A stretch of DNA of 64,000 bases, taken from the NCBI RefSeq assembly GCF_900166655.1, contig NZ_FVZB01000006.1, positions 1,240,001 to 1,304,000 of the forward strand, read 5' to 3'. Positions 1-8,072 of this stretch are shown here, one piece after another. Positions within the stretch are counted from its first letter, which is position 1, and each line of letters opens with the position of its first letter. The position numbers and the translations under genes were made by a program. Under the pieces are notes generated by a model. It worked only from the letters and a program-made list of their open reading frames with translations. It was not told where the DNA came from and ran no database searches. Origin of the DNA: Halobacillus hunanensis. GTDB lineage: Bacteria; Bacillota; Bacilli; Bacillales; Halobacillaceae.

Positions 1-268
1 GTTCACCTGCACCAACAGCAAATGTGATTTCTGTGTTACTGGGAATTAACGAAACTATTCGTTCAGGATCTTCCTCCAGGACAACTTCATTACCAGCAGA
101 ATCTTTTACTGTAAGAGGGTAAGCTGTTGCACCTTGGGATTCTTCCGTATTTACAGCATCTTCTTTCTTGTTTTCCTCTGATTGGCCAGAGTTCTCATTG
201 CTTGCACAGCCTGCCAGCAAACTGATCGTCATTAGAAGCATGAATATGTAATTCAATAAACGTTTCAA
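1..268 (-). CDS. btuF: BtuF-like cobalamin/corrinoid-binding ABC lipoprotein (partial, 3' end outside window)
   Basis: Only the N-terminal 89 codons are present; the gene runs off the left edge. A TTG start at 268 follows a GGGGAGAG ribosome binding site by about 7 nt. The product has a lipoprotein signal with lipobox L-L-A-G-C (Cys21), a Glu/Asn/Ser-rich linker, then the PLTVKDSAGNEVVL...PERIVSLIPSNTEI pattern typical of the start of BtuF/FepB-type periplasmic-binding domains. A cobalamin riboswitch directly upstream makes vitamin B12 or a corrinoid the probable ligand. The protein would be anchored outside the membrane and deliver ligand to a BtuCD permease expected just outside the window. 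The family is clear; ligand assignment rests on the riboswitch. Confidence 0.8.
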   Translation of the reverse strand, partial: MKRLLNYIFMLLMTISLLAGCASNENSGQSEENKKEDAVNTEESQGATAYPLTVKDSAGNEVVLEEDPERIVSLIPSNTEITFAVGAGE

Positions 269-305
269 ATTAATCTCTCCCCTGTAATGAATCTATTTTT
301 GAGCA

Positions 306-336
306 TAAAAAAACACATCTCGCAATGAAGATGTGT
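306..336 (-). terminator. Rho-independent terminator of the cobalamin riboswitch expression platform
   Basis: On the minus strand ACACATCT and AGATGTGT form an 8-bp stem with an 8-nt loop followed by seven T residues. It lies between the riboswitch aptamer and the btuF start, so it probably acts as the ligand-controlled attenuator. Confidence 0.75.
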
Positions 337-429
337 ACATTCAAGGATTTGCAATTCCACTGAATGGACATATAAGCAGAACTCCTTTTTTACTAAACAC
401 CTCCTATCCGCGTAGGTTATTGGTGAGAA

Positions 430-600
430 AAACAGGTAGGTCTCCTGGCTTATGGTCATGGCTTCCTGCTCCTTCCCATGTTTAACACACAGTGGATCTG
501 CAGGCTGCTCGCAATTACAGTGGCGGGACCGCGTTGGATTTTGAACCAACTTCCCTTTTAAGTGATGAGTAACATCACGCCTGTTTTCTTCGCCTATTCA
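430..600 (-). promoter_or_regulatory. Cobalamin (B12) riboswitch
   Basis: The minus strand carries the conserved cobalamin aptamer blocks in order: GGGAA...GGTTCAAAATCC, GCGGTCCCGCCACTGTAA, and AGCCAGGAGACCTACCTG (the B12 box). It precedes the BtuF-like gene and is followed by an intrinsic terminator. By analogy with known B12 riboswitches, ligand binding should favour termination and switch off transporter expression. Confidence 0.92.
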
Positions 601-780
601 ATTAACTACTATTCTACTAAAGATTATGAAAAAATGCTTGTATTTTAGAGTTTTTTGTCAAAGATTCTCCTGGTGGCGTGTTGCTGAATATATCATTTAA
701 AACTTGTCCAAGATTAATAGTATGATCCACTACCTTTCATAGAAAAAAACTGCATTATTAATAGTCGGGAGGAGTTATGT

Positions 781-1686
781 ATGAATTTGAAAACACGTTC
801 CATCATGGTCATTCTATTGTTTGTGCTGACAGTTACATTTGCGCTGGCGATCACCCCGCCAGTAAAAGCAGCACAAACGGGCGAAGTTGATACCCAATTG
901 TCATTAAATGTTCGGGAAGCGCCTAGTTTGAATGCTACGGTGATCGGAAGTCTTTTACCAGGGCAACAAGTTGAGTATATTGATCTTGAGAATGGCTGGG
1001 GGCAAATCACTTATCAAGGACAGTTAGGATTTGTAAGCACCGCCTTTCTATCAGAAGGCGCTTGGGAGCGAGTTGAGGAAGAAAAACACGTTGAAGAGAA
1101 GCACGCGAGAAAACCAGACGAGTCCAGGGAGGAAAATCCTGATCAATCTGAGAGACAGGAGATCGAACGCATTATTCTCGACCCTGGTCATGGGGGTAAA
1201 GACCCTGGAGCCATCGGAAATTCTCTCCAGGAAAAAGACGTGATTCTAGAAATCGCTAAGCTCGTTGAATTTAAACTGCGTGCAAAAGGTTATGATGTTT
1301 TAATGACGCGAACAGATGATACCTTTGTTACCCTTGAAGATCGTGTAAAGCTGGCCAATACCTGGGGAGTCGATCTCTTTGTCAGTATTCATGCCAACGG
1401 ATACTATGACTCTAGCGCTAAAGGTATTGAAACCTTTTATAATGCAGGGAGTTGGGAGGCAAAAGATATTGCGGATTTAGTCCAAGAAAATGTTATCTCT
1501 GAAACTAGTAACCTGAGTCGCGGGGTGTTTAAAGCGGATTATTATGTTTTGCGTCATACTGATATGCCAGCAATTCTTGTAGAAACCGGGTTTGTCTCGA
1601 ATAAAAAAGATGCGAAGTTATTAAAAAGCAAAGATTACCGCGAGCAAGTGGCAAAAGGCATTGTCAAAGGCATAGAGAAGTATTAG
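781..1686 (+). CDS. Secreted N-acetylmuramoyl-L-alanine amidase with SH3 domain
   Basis: The 301-residue product cleaves the amide bond between MurNAc and the stem peptide of peptidoglycan. Residues 1-31 form a Sec signal peptide ending KAA. Residues 33-94 are a bacterial SH3 wall-binding domain (NVREAPSLNATVIGSL, GQLGFVSTAFL). A charged Glu/Lys linker follows to about 128, and residues 129-300 are an Amidase_3 domain. The zinc and catalytic residues are visible: DPGHGGKDPGA (H137), E151, SIHANG (H204) and LVETGF (E268). The start is supported by GGGAGGAG 6 nt upstream. The gene appears monocistronic. It is a CwlC/CwlD-class enzyme; whether it serves vegetative autolysis or sporulation cannot be told. 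Confidence 0.9.
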   Translation: MNLKTRSIMVILLFVLTVTFALAITPPVKAAQTGEVDTQLSLNVREAPSLNATVIGSLLPGQQVEYIDLENGWGQITYQGQLGFVSTAFLSEGAWERVEEEKHVEEKHARKPDESREENPDQSERQEIERIILDPGHGGKDPGAIGNSLQEKDVILEIAKLVEFKLRAKGYDVLMTRTDDTFVTLEDRVKLANTWGVDLFVSIHANGYYDSSAKGIETFYNAGSWEAKDIADLVQENVISETSNLSRGVFKADYYVLRHTDMPAILVETGFVSNKKDAKLLKSKDYREQVAKGIVKGIEKY

Positions 1687-1734
1687 TTAACTTGAAAACG
1701 CAGATCATTAACGTAGTCAAAATGATAAGCCTCC

Positions 1735-1885
1735 TGCGAAAACAGCACGAGCTAAGATTCCACAGGAAAGCGACATTTGCTTTCCTAGGAAGTTCGACTA
1801 AGATCGGCACGTCCCCTGCCAACACCGAACGACCCCACGTCCTGTGGGGCCGCGGAAAGCGAAGTATTCTTACGAATCGATGGTA
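1735..1885 (+). repeat. Degenerate copy of the dispersed GC-rich repeat family
   Basis: This stretch shares blocks with the copy at 34.2-34.5 kb: GGAAGTTCGACTAAG, TCGGCACGTCC, GAACGACCCCACGTC and GGGGCCGCGGAAAGCGAAGTA. It lacks the terminal GAGGCTGGGACA repeats. The gene-free gap 1687-1989 holds only this remnant. Confidence 0.7.
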
Positions 1886-1989
1886 GTAATCTTTCCAGGT
1901 GTACAGCCCGAACTGATATTAATAGAATGATATAACTTTTATGTTATGTCTAAGCCTTGCTTATAACGTGAGTGTTCTGCTTCTGTCTA

Positions 1990-3216
1990 TTACGGAAGAG
2001 GGGGGTTGTTCTGTTGAAAGACTGTCTGGTTCCTCCCTGCTCCTAAACCAGCTGTTACCATTACAATAATAATGGCGATGAACAAGAGTATTGGAATTGT
2101 CACCGATGCGGTAATATCCAGGATTATACCGATCAATACCGGTCCCACAGCAGCGAGTGAATATCCAATCGATTGAGACATTCCTGACAGTGCAGCACTT
2201 TGCTGAGCATTATCTGCACGAAGCCCAAGCAAGGTAAGCGCCAAACTGATAGAAGAGGCTTGGCCTATCCCGATCAGCATGACACTTAGAATCAATAAGG
2301 GGATGCCTTCTGCGAACAATACCCCTAACAAGCCTGTTGTATAAAGGCAGCCAATCATTCCCACAATTCCTCTTTGATTAGTAAACCGGGAAGCCAGTAC
2401 TGGTGTCAGGAACGTCATCGGCAGCCCCGTTAACTGCATGACTGATACCATCCATCCTGCTGTTGATATACTAATCCCCCTGCCATTGAGGATTTCAGGC
2501 AGCCACGCAATCATAGAATAAAATAAAAATGATTGTAATCCCATAAAAATGGTAACTTGCCAGGCGATTTTCGAACGCCATATCGAACTACCCTGCAGTG
2601 CAGGTGTTTTTACATCATCTGCTCTAGCTGGTTTTCGTAGTTGTGACATCCAGATTATTGCAGCTGGAATAGCTAACACACCCCAACACAAGAGTGCTTT
2701 TTCCCAGCCGAGCCCAAATCCTTCAGCTAAAGGAATACTAAGCCCAGTGCCGACCGCTGAAAAGACAGACATGCAAGTGGTATAAACAGCTGTTACTAAG
2801 CCAACCTTTAGAGGATATTTTTCCTTTACAATCCCAGGTAAAAGCACATTGGATATCGCAATACCAATACCTATCAAAGCGGTTCCTGCAAATAAGGTAA
2901 ATGTCATTGAAATAAACCGGATCAAAATTCCTGCTATTAATGTTAGTAAACCCGCAAACACTACTCGTTCTAATCCAAACCTCTGACCAAACTTTGGTGC
3001 CAGAAAAGAAAATGCCGCAAACGCTATCAGGGGCAGTGTTGTAATAAACCCTGCAGCAGCATTGGATAGACCTATGTCTGCCTTGATTGAACTGATTAGT
3101 GGACCAACAGAAGTAATAGCTGGACGTAAATTAAAGGCAACAAATATAATTCCCAAAATAGATAAAGCTTTCTTTTTGTCTATCATTTGATGTTTAGACT
3201 GTGCCTCAACTCCCAT
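1990..3216 (-). CDS. MFS transporter, CynX/NimT (YycB-like) family
   Basis: A 408-residue integral membrane protein with about 12 hydrophobic segments. The N-terminal motif NLRPAITSVGPLISSIKADI and the following GFITTLPLIAFA are characteristic of the CynX/NimT branch of the major facilitator superfamily, which includes cyanate and 2-nitroimidazole transporters. The first ATG is preceded by GGGAG. The substrate cannot be deduced. The gene stands alone between the amidase and a nucleoside hydrolase on the same strand, with about 95 bp to the latter. Confidence 0.8.
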   Translation of the reverse strand: MGVEAQSKHQMIDKKKALSILGIIFVAFNLRPAITSVGPLISSIKADIGLSNAAAGFITTLPLIAFAAFSFLAPKFGQRFGLERVVFAGLLTLIAGILIRFISMTFTLFAGTALIGIGIAISNVLLPGIVKEKYPLKVGLVTAVYTTCMSVFSAVGTGLSIPLAEGFGLGWEKALLCWGVLAIPAAIIWMSQLRKPARADDVKTPALQGSSIWRSKIAWQVTIFMGLQSFLFYSMIAWLPEILNGRGISISTAGWMVSVMQLTGLPMTFLTPVLASRFTNQRGIVGMIGCLYTTGLLGVLFAEGIPLLILSVMLIGIGQASSISLALTLLGLRADNAQQSAALSGMSQSIGYSLAAVGPVLIGIILDITASVTIPILLFIAIIIVMVTAGLGAGRNQTVFQQNNPPLP

Positions 3217-3313
3217 AATGTATGACTCCCATCTCCATTGACTAACTCATTGCTTTTGAAAGCTCTTGGTATATAGTCTACTCGATGGTTTATACACCAT
3301 TCAATTAGTTTTT

Positions 3314-4303
3314 CTATGAAACGTCAAAGGACACCCCTTTTTGGGCATTCACATTAGTCATAATCCGGAAAAAGGAGTCTATAAATTTCGGGTAATAAAA
3401 TTGCGTAGCGACTTTATGATGTGGATAGTTTGCCTTATCCTCAATTTTCCTAAAATCTCCTATGCTTTCACCAAAGGCATCACCAGTATTAACTACAATC
3501 GTAGTGGGGATCTCTGCATAATCGATGATCGAATCTTCCTGAATTGCCCACATCGTTAAAACGTCATGCAAAGGGCTGCCCCTAATGGTGGGGTCCCTTT
3601 CTTTATAAAATTGGTAATAGTAATCGACCATAGGTTTGACTAATAAGCCCACATCACTATTGACAGATTGATAGAAGTGATCTAATCGATTGATCATCTC
3701 AGGTGTAATCAAGGCATACTGAGTGACATCAAGGGGAATAATGTGAAGTTGTTTTGGGGCAAATTCAAGGATGATATTAGTGGCATACGGGTCTCCGTAA
3801 AAGTTAGCTTCTGCTACGGGAGTCACATTACCCGGCACCGTAAAAGCTCCCCCCATAATATAAAAGTCAGTAATTTTCGCCATCCATGAAGGATATAAAA
3901 TAAATGCAGTAGCAAGCGAAGACAGCCTGCCTAGGTTTAGAATGGTAAGGTTCCCCTCATATTTTTCTATTATTTTTTTAATCTCATCAAAATTTTCAAA
4001 TGGGTCATTACCAATGTCTATTTCCGGTGTTAGTGGGCCAAGCCCTCCAATACCGTGTATATCTGGATAAAGTTGAGGGTCTCGCCCGGTTAAAGGAATC
4101 TCTGCTCCTCCAAAAACAGGTATGTCTTCTCTGCCAGTGACTTTCTGAAAATAAGCTGCATTTCTTACAGCCGTGCTTTTTGACACATTTCCATAGTCAG
4201 CTACAACTCCTACAATTTCTATTTCCTCATTGAAATAAGCGTATATGACTGCCACAAAATCATCAATTCCGAAATCACTAAAGACAAGCACATTCTTCTT
4301 CAC
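3314..4303 (-). CDS. Inosine/uridine-preferring nucleoside hydrolase family protein
   Basis: The 329-residue product belongs to the IunH family, which hydrolyses the N-glycosidic bond of nucleosides. The N-terminal calcium-binding signature is present as VLVFSDFGIDDFVAVIYA. A GTG start at 4303 is chosen because GAGGTGG lies 5 nt upstream and the family motif begins immediately; a longer frame up to 4390 adds about 29 residues unlike the family. The first acidic residue of the usual DxDxGxDD motif reads Ser here (FSDFGIDD), a small departure also seen in divergent members. No transporter is adjacent, so the substrate is open. Confidence 0.8.
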   Translation of the reverse strand: MKKNVLVFSDFGIDDFVAVIYAYFNEEIEIVGVVADYGNVSKSTAVRNAAYFQKVTGREDIPVFGGAEIPLTGRDPQLYPDIHGIGGLGPLTPEIDIGNDPFENFDEIKKIIEKYEGNLTILNLGRLSSLATAFILYPSWMAKITDFYIMGGAFTVPGNVTPVAEANFYGDPYATNIILEFAPKQLHIIPLDVTQYALITPEMINRLDHFYQSVNSDVGLLVKPMVDYYYQFYKERDPTIRGSPLHDVLTMWAIQEDSIIDYAEIPTTIVVNTGDAFGESIGDFRKIEDKANYPHHKVATQFYYPKFIDSFFRIMTNVNAQKGVSFDVS

Positions 4304-4432
4304 AGCTACCACCTCAGTTATAAAGTATGATAGGCAGCTGTGCCTGTGCTTGAACATCCTATATGTATTCATACAACAAGCGAATTGCATCTAAAAAATC
4401 CTTCTGTCGTGAGTATCTATAAAATTGTGAAA

Positions 4433-5581
4433 TCACAGTCCTTTCACAGATTCAAATAAAGTTGCAAGTCCCATTCCGCCGCCAATACCAAGCGTAGCGA
4501 CTCCTCGATTTACGCTGCTCCCCCTGGCTAACTCAGACATTAACCGCGTCACGAGTATGGCTCCTGACGCCCCATAAGGATGCCCTAAAGCCAGTGCGCC
4601 ACCGGATTGATTCACTTTTTCGTATGGAATTTCCAGGCTATTTAATGAAGCTATAACCTGAGAAGCGAATGCCTCATTGAATTCCACAAGATCAATATCT
4701 TTTGAGCGTAATCCCTGGCGCTTCCACAATTTCTTCACAGCAGGAATCGGGCCAATTCCGAGCAAGTGAGGATCTACGCCGGCTGTCGTACTATCAATAA
4801 ACCGGGCTAGCGGCTTTAGACCAAGCGTGCGGCACTTTTCCAGGGACATCACTAGAACGGCAGCCGCCCCATCATTCATTGGACAGGCATTTCCTGCGGT
4901 TACCGTGCCACCATGCTTAAAAACGGGTGTAAGAGTAGATAATTTTGCAAGGGACGTATTTGGCCGTGGACATTCATCTTGATGTACTCCATCTATTGCA
5001 ACGATCTCCTCCTTAAATCTGTTTTCATGTTGGGCCTCAACAGCCTTCATATGACTTAGATAAGCCCATTCATCTTGTTTTTCACGCGTGATACCATAAT
5101 GTTCTGCCACATTTTCAGCCGCTTCTCCCATCTCAGGATCTCCTATTGATTCAGGGGAGAAACGTGCTCGCGTATAGAGTTCAGGCCCCATTGGATCATG
5201 AATAGAGACAGGTTTCTTCACTTTCCACGGTGCCATACTCGTACTCTCAACCCCTCCAGCGATAAAAATGTCTCCAGCACCTGACTGAACTAAGCGTGCT
5301 GCTAGATTAATCGCTTCTAGACCGGATCCGCACTGCCTGTCTATCGTTACACCAGGAATAGTCAAGGGTAAGCCGGCTTCTAATGAGGACAGCCGTGCGA
5401 TATTCCCTCCAGGCCCTACAACATTCCCCAGGATCACATCATCGATTTCAGCAGGGTCGATCTCTTCTGTTAAATTCTTTAAAATAGGGTTGATGAGTTT
5501 TTCAGGTGGAAGACGGGAGAGTAATCCCCCGATCTTACCTATCGGTGTACGCTTCGCCTTGACTATGACTGCTTCCTTCAT
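4433..5581 (-). CDS. yhfS: Thiolase-family acetyl-CoA acetyltransferase (YhfS-like), second catalytic Cys replaced
   Basis: The 382-residue protein has the thiolase fold signatures: nucleophile C84 in DRQCGSGLEA, NEAF at 302-305 and GHPYGASG with H334. The C-terminal CxGGG motif, which carries the acid/base cysteine of classical thiolases, reads LGIGGGMG, so Gly365 stands where Cys is expected. Reverse thiolysis chemistry may therefore be altered. The ATG directly abuts the TAG of the acyl-CoA ligase gene (GGAG site inside its end), which implies coupled translation. The order bioY-ligase-thiolase matches B. subtilis yhfU-yhfT-yhfS. The role is probably acyl-CoA metabolism linked to biotin; this is inferred from context. 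Confidence 0.8.
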   Translation of the reverse strand: MKEAVIVKAKRTPIGKIGGLLSRLPPEKLINPILKNLTEEIDPAEIDDVILGNVVGPGGNIARLSSLEAGLPLTIPGVTIDRQCGSGLEAINLAARLVQSGAGDIFIAGGVESTSMAPWKVKKPVSIHDPMGPELYTRARFSPESIGDPEMGEAAENVAEHYGITREKQDEWAYLSHMKAVEAQHENRFKEEIVAIDGVHQDECPRPNTSLAKLSTLTPVFKHGGTVTAGNACPMNDGAAAVLVMSLEKCRTLGLKPLARFIDSTTAGVDPHLLGIGPIPAVKKLWKRQGLRSKDIDLVEFNEAFASQVIASLNSLEIPYEKVNQSGGALALGHPYGASGAILVTRLMSELARGSSVNRGVATLGIGGGMGLATLFESVKGL

Positions 5582-7051
5582 CTAACCGCTCCTTATTGGG
5601 ATTTGAAGTTTCTTCCTCGCTATTTTTCCACTGCCGGTATAAGGGAACTCATGTAACTGGATCCATTCTTTTGGGCATTTATATTTAGGCAAAAACTTCG
5701 CCATGTAAGCATTCACCTCATCCATAACTAGTTTCCGGCCCCCTGCACAGGTAACAAAAGCCACCACCTTCTGACCCCAATACTCATCCTCCACACCCAG
5801 CACAGCAGCTTCTTCAATAGCCGAATGTCTTCGGATCACCTGTTCCACCTCTTCAGGGTAAATATTAAGGCCACCGCTAATGATCATATTCTGCTTCCGA
5901 CCTTTTAGGATGATATGACCTTCTTCATTAACAAATGCCAGATCATCAACCGTGGCCCAATCACCATGAAAAACCTTTGCCGTTTCCTCAGGTCGATTTA
6001 CATATCCATTGAACAACCACGGACTCTTCACAAACAGAGTACCAACTTCCCCTTGGGGTACAGGTTGTCCGCTGTCCGAGAGAATTGAAATCTCTACACT
6101 CGGGAAAGGCTTCCCGATCGAACCTTCAGGCAGGGTGTCGTCATTCACCTTACGAAAGCTAACGAAACTTAATTCAGAAGCTCCGTAAAATTCATAAACA
6201 GAGGCTTGCGGAAATACTTTGCTAACTTTCTGCTTAGACCGTTCTCTCCACTTTGCCCCGGAAGAAATTAATGTAGTTAAATGATTGCTCACCTCACTGC
6301 CACTTGTTTTGGTCAATGCTTCAAACATAGTCGGCACCATATACATTACCGTAATGGACCTTGTATGAAGAAGTTCCCAAACTTCGTCCGCAGAGAAAGA
6401 GGAACACAGATGTAAGGTGGATCCTATATGTAAACACTGCACAGCAGCATACAGAAAATGTGAATGAACCAGGGGGCCAGGACATAGAATCTTGTCTTCT
6501 TCTGTTAAGGAAAAAGCCTGACGTCCCAGGGAGAAACAATCAGCCCAGGATGCATGACTTCTTATAAACCCCTTCGGCTGACCTGTGGTACCTGAAGTAT
6601 ACCCTATATAAAATGGGTCCTGACTGGAGAAGTCACCCCCCACCTCACCAGTTGGAGAAAGCAGCTCTAAAGCTTCTATCGTAAAGGTTTTAACTGTATT
6701 TATACCTTCAAATTGATGAGCAAAAGCCTGATCATAGACCACTAGATCTGGTTCAGCATCTTTTATAACCTCGGATAACTGGAGGGGACTCCATTTAGGA
6801 TCGAATGGAATTGCGATCCCTCCCATTGAACTGATGGCTATAAATAGTTCTATCCATTTTGGTTCGTTAGGAAGCAAGTACCCAATCTTTTTTCCCTTGC
6901 CTTTAGGAAATAAAAATGTAAGTTTACGCTGAAGGAGTTGAGTAGACTGATAGAACTCCTTATAGCTGATTTGCTCCCTCCAAGTTTCTATAGCTATCCG
7001 CTCAGGATATCTCTTAGCTATTTCTCTTATGCTCGTACCGATAACAGACAC
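5582..7051 (-). CDS. yhfT: Acyl-CoA ligase, AMP-binding (YhfT-like)
   Basis: The 489-residue product belongs to the ANL adenylating superfamily and would activate a carboxylic acid to its CoA thioester. The P-loop-like motif YIGYTSGTTGQPKGF, the YEFYGASE motif, the GDWATVDD motif and the C-terminal GSGKIARKKL lysine motif are all present. A GTG start at 7051 is preferred because GAGGTG sits 8 nt upstream; a start three codons earlier is possible. It lies between bioY and the thiolase in one transcription unit controlled by a BirA box. A fatty acid or biotin-precursor-like acid is a plausible substrate, but none is proven. Confidence 0.85.
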   Translation of the reverse strand: MSVIGTSIREIAKRYPERIAIETWREQISYKEFYQSTQLLQRKLTFLFPKGKGKKIGYLLPNEPKWIELFIAISSMGGIAIPFDPKWSPLQLSEVIKDAEPDLVVYDQAFAHQFEGINTVKTFTIEALELLSPTGEVGGDFSSQDPFYIGYTSGTTGQPKGFIRSHASWADCFSLGRQAFSLTEEDKILCPGPLVHSHFLYAAVQCLHIGSTLHLCSSFSADEVWELLHTRSITVMYMVPTMFEALTKTSGSEVSNHLTTLISSGAKWRERSKQKVSKVFPQASVYEFYGASELSFVSFRKVNDDTLPEGSIGKPFPSVEISILSDSGQPVPQGEVGTLFVKSPWLFNGYVNRPEETAKVFHGDWATVDDLAFVNEEGHIILKGRKQNMIISGGLNIYPEEVEQVIRRHSAIEEAAVLGVEDEYWGQKVVAFVTCAGGRKLVMDEVNAYMAKFLPKYKCPKEWIQLHEFPYTGSGKIARKKLQIPIRSG

Positions 7052-7117
7052 TCTGCACACCTCACTCTACTTTTATGTCTTAAAAAAGGTTTGCCCCGAA
7101 TAAGGCAAACCTTCTTC

Positions 7118-7693
7118 TTAGGCCGCTTTAGATGTTTTTTGAACACGTCTGTCCATTTCAATTAATGGATAGACGCGATTAATTTGTTTGGCTAATAAGG
7201 AGGCTGCAACAACCTTTACAAGGTCACCTGGGATAAAAACCAATGCCGCCCATGCCGCCTTTGTCCAAGGCGTTTCTGTCATAATGGAAAGGTAGGTTAC
7301 CCCAAATGCGTAAACCAGGATAATCCCCCCTGCCACATTAATAGCTATATAGAGGCCTATATTGAGCTTTTTCCAAAAAAGTTCTACAAGGAACCCAATT
7401 GAAAAAGCCGCAATTGGCCAAGCCATAATGTAGCCGCCGGAAGGACCGAAAAGCACCCCGAGTCCTCCTCTACCTCCTGAAAGCAATGGTACACCGATTG
7501 AAATGAGTAAAACAAAGACTAATAGACTTAAACCGCCTCGTTTGGCACCTAATATAGAGCCTGCCAGCATTACACCTAGAGTTTGAGCTGTTATAGGTAC
7601 TGGCGTAAAAGGTGTAACAATAGGCGGAAGCAACCCCAGCGCCCCAATTATTGCTGCAAATAAAGATGCATAAATCATTGTTCTGAGCTTCAC
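7118..7693 (-). CDS. bioY: Biotin transporter BioY (ECF S component)
   Basis: The 191-residue integral membrane protein has six hydrophobic segments and the BioY signatures PPIVTPFTPVPITAQTLGVMLAG, GPSGGYIMAWPIAAF and FIPGDLVKV. BioY binds biotin and can work with the shared ECF EcfAA'T module, which is not encoded here. A GTG start at 7693 has AGGTG upstream; a GTG three codons earlier is the alternative. The BirA operator and a sigma-A promoter upstream make biotin repression the likely control. Confidence 0.92.
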   Translation of the reverse strand: MKLRTMIYASLFAAIIGALGLLPPIVTPFTPVPITAQTLGVMLAGSILGAKRGGLSLLVFVLLISIGVPLLSGGRGGLGVLFGPSGGYIMAWPIAAFSIGFLVELFWKKLNIGLYIAINVAGGIILVYAFGVTYLSIMTETPWTKAAWAALVFIPGDLVKVVAASLLAKQINRVYPLIEMDRRVQKTSKAA

Positions 7694-7727
7694 GATCAAC
7701 ACCTGCTTTTCATTATGTATGTAGTGA

Positions 7728-7780
7728 AGAGTATCTTATTCACAACAAATTGTCAACTTGATTACATTTATGGTTAACCT
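7728..7780 (-). promoter_or_regulatory. BirA operator overlapping the bioY promoter
   Basis: TTGTCAAC (7750-7757) and GTTAACCT (7773-7780) are separated by 15 bp, as in the BirA consensus TTGTTAAC-N15-GTTAACAA. On the minus strand TTGACA (7751-7756) and TACTCT (7728-7733) with a 17-bp spacer form the promoter, so bound BirA-biotinyl-AMP would cover the -35 box. Confidence 0.85.
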
Positions 7781-7820
7781 ATGATGAACGAACGATTCTA
7801 TAACTCCAAGTTAACAAAAC

Positions 7821-7980
7821 AAAAAGAGGCTGGGACATAACTAAATATTTTAAGTGAAAAGACGAACGACATGCAGTTGGAGCGAAGTATATTTTCGTAG
7901 CGGTTTAAATGCACTAATCATAATTTCTACTTAGTTCGGATTTTCATCTGATAAAAACACTTTTGTCCCAGCCTCTTTTA
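7821..7980. repeat. Dispersed repeat, short complete copy with terminal inverted repeats
   Basis: The element starts AAAAAGAGGCTGGGACA and ends TTTTGTCCCAGCCTCTTTT, giving about 15-bp terminal inverted repeats. The interior contains AAAGACGAACGA, GCGAAGTATATTTTCG and TTCGGATTTTCA blocks shared with the copies at 28.8 and 34.2 kb. No coding sequence is visible. As RNA the ends could pair and act as a terminator for the converging transcript. Confidence 0.85.
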
Positions 7981-8072
7981 AATGTTTATAATACATACTC
8001 GGCAAGGCTTCTTTGTACTTCTTGAATCGGGCTGTCTTTCTTAAACGTTTTTCCAATTGGTTCACATTCCGC

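Noticed and set aside
265-549. 94-codon open frame on the minus strand across the B12 riboswitch
   Set aside because: It coincides with the conserved riboswitch and terminator, so the sequence is explained by RNA structure.
1692-1886. 64-codon frame after the amidase gene
   Set aside because: It lies in a copy of the dispersed non-coding repeat; a similar frame appears in the copy at 34.3 kb for the same reason.
7989-8072. An open frame of 28 codons directly after the TAG of the GH13 glycosidase (AECEPIGKTFKKDS...), possible readthrough extension
   Set aside because: The glycosidase already has a normal C terminus and no recoding signal or family similarity supports the extension; most likely chance.
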